Assembly: GCA_017415945.1 (NCBI GenBank)
Contig: JAFQDR010000116.1
Coordinates: forward strand, 1 to 5,839
DNA from: Oscillospiraceae bacterium
GTDB lineage: Bacteria; Bacillota_A; Clostridia; Oscillospirales; Oscillospiraceae
Length of the DNA stretch: 5,839 nt
Direction of reading: 5' to 3'
Positions 5,280 to 5,839 of the stretch are shown here, piece by piece. The translations under genes and the position numbers were made by a program. Each line of letters opens with the position of its first letter. Position 1 is the stretch's first letter. The notes under the pieces are model-generated. The model searched no databases. It was given only the letters and a program-made list of their open reading frames with translations, and was not told where the DNA came from.

Positions 5280-5474
5280 GTGGTAAAGATCAACGGATGT
5301 GAACTGGATATCGCAGGAAAAACGCTTGCGGAATACCTTTCGTCTACAAACTATGATCCGAAACGGATTGCCGTGGAGCGCAACGGAGAAATCATACCAA
5401 AGGCAAAGTACGGCGAGACGGTTCTTGAAGACGGTGACAATGTGGAAATTGTCAGCTTTGTGGGAGGTGGCTGA
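5280..5474 (+). CDS. thiS: Sulfur carrier protein ThiS
   Basis: ThiS is the small ubiquitin-like protein that carries sulfur, as a C-terminal thiocarboxylate, to the ThiG thiazole synthase. The GTG start at 5280 gives 64 residues beginning MVKINGCELDIAGKTLAEYL, the usual ThiS opening and a normal family length. A longer start at GTG 5271 would add three residues but has almost no spacing from the ribosome binding site. The remainder shows the family pattern: R-I-A-V-E-R-N-G-E-I-I-P, then L-E-D-G-D-N-V-E-I-V-S-F-V-G-G-G. The terminal Gly-Gly, the site of adenylation by ThiF and of thiocarboxylate formation, is intact. It is first in the operon behind the TPP riboswitch, and its stop directly abuts the thiF start. 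There is one internal cysteine (C7). Identification is secure. Confidence 0.95.
   Translation: MVKINGCELDIAGKTLAEYLSSTNYDPKRIAVERNGEIIPKAKYGETVLEDGDNVEIVSFVGGG
5462..5470 (+). promoter_or_regulatory. thiF ribosome binding site embedded in the last thiS codons
   Basis: GGGAGGTGG lies within the end of thiS, and the codons GGA GGT GGC encode the essential C-terminal glycines. It ends 4 nt before the thiF GTG at 5475. One short sequence thus provides both the ThiS active tail and the thiF Shine-Dalgarno. Confidence 0.75.
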
Positions 5475-5839
5475 GTGATACCGACAAAGGAAGAATGGGC
5501 GCAGGCATTGGAAGATCGGTATGGTGCAGAACTGCACAGCAGATTCTCTTCCGCCGTTGTCGTAATCTGCGGACTGGGCGGACTTGGATCTTGTATCGCC
5601 ATTGCCCTCGCTCGTGCGGGAATCGGAAAGCTGATTCTTATCGACTTTGACCGGGTGGACATCAGCAATCTCCACCGTCAGCAGTACAAAGCACAGCAGA
5701 TCGGTATGTATAAGACAGATGCACTGCGATCGAATTTAGAGGAAATAGCGCCGTATGTGGAAATTGAGTCGCACTCTGTTCGCCTTACGGAAGAGAACGC
5801 GGCAGAACTTCTGCAGAGTGCGGACATCATCTGCGAAGC
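5475..5839 (+). CDS. thiF: ThiS adenylyltransferase ThiF, N-terminal part (3' end outside window)
   Basis: ThiF is the E1/MoeB-like enzyme that uses ATP to adenylate the ThiS C-terminus, preparing it for sulfur transfer. The frame starts at GTG 5475, immediately after the thiS TGA, with GGGAGGTGG upstream, and runs off the right edge after 121 complete codons. The protein opens with I-P-T-K-E-E-W-A-Q-A-L. It then has the Rossmann nucleotide loop C-G-L-G-G-L-G-S (about residues 36-43), the acidic strand end L-I-D-F-D-R-V-D, and N-L-H-R-Q-Q-Y (about 67-73), which carries the catalytic arginine of the E1 family. K-T at about 84 and S-A-D-I-I-C-E-A at the edge also match. The pattern is that of the short ThiF form of Firmicutes, often followed by thiG and thiH, but those genes are not visible here. 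The GTG start is consistent with the family N-terminus. The call is secure; only the C-terminal part, where zinc-binding cysteines occur in some family members, cannot be assessed. Confidence 0.93.
   Translation, partial: MIPTKEEWAQALEDRYGAELHSRFSSAVVVICGLGGLGSCIAIALARAGIGKLILIDFDRVDISNLHRQQYKAQQIGMYKTDALRSNLEEIAPYVEIESHSVRLTEENAAELLQSADIICE

Noticed and set aside
4965..5675. Minus-strand open frame of 236 codons
   Set aside because: It crosses the thi promoter, TPP riboswitch, thiS and thiF on the opposite strand, all of which are well supported.

Overview
The window looks like chromosomal DNA from an anaerobic, Gram-positive, Clostridia-like bacterium. The support is indirect. There are three consecutive lipoproteins with Gram-positive-style lipoboxes, strong AGGAGG-type ribosome binding sites, a rubrerythrin (an enzyme of anaerobes), and a TPP riboswitch ending in a terminator in front of a Firmicute-type thiS-thiF pair. 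No mobile element, tRNA, rRNA or CRISPR array is visible.

Layout. (1) Positions 2-901, plus strand: the C-terminal three quarters of a serpin (serine/cysteine protease inhibitor), cut by the left edge. (2) Positions 949-1959, 1970-2851 and 2903-4036, plus strand: three predicted lipoproteins of no recognised family, closely spaced behind the serpin and probably co-transcribed with it. The third carries a proline/threonine/acidic stalk built from 13-residue repeats. (3) A strong hairpin at 4073-4100 separates this block from a convergent rubrerythrin gene (4120-4776, minus strand). This rubrerythrin has a rubredoxin-like module at both ends of the diiron domain. (4) Positions 4777-5279 form a divergent regulatory region. 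The minus side has a near-consensus rubrerythrin promoter with a perfect 10-bp inverted repeat across its -35 element. The plus side has a near-consensus promoter, a complete TPP (THI-box) aptamer and an intrinsic terminator. (5) thiS (5280-5474) and the start of thiF (5475 to the right edge) follow the riboswitch.

How the parts fit together. The serpin and lipoproteins look like a cell-surface module: a protease inhibitor encoded with lipid-anchored proteins, one of them held off the membrane on a stalk. Joint function is inferred from gene order only. Rubrerythrin is a peroxide-reducing defence enzyme with its own regulated promoter. ThiS is the sulfur carrier for the thiazole half of thiamin, and ThiF is the E1-like enzyme that activates its C-terminus; both should be switched off by thiamin pyrophosphate. 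The least understood material is the serpin/lipoprotein cluster and the inverted repeat in the rubrerythrin promoter. The riboswitch shows an unusually clear 10-bp antiterminator pairing.
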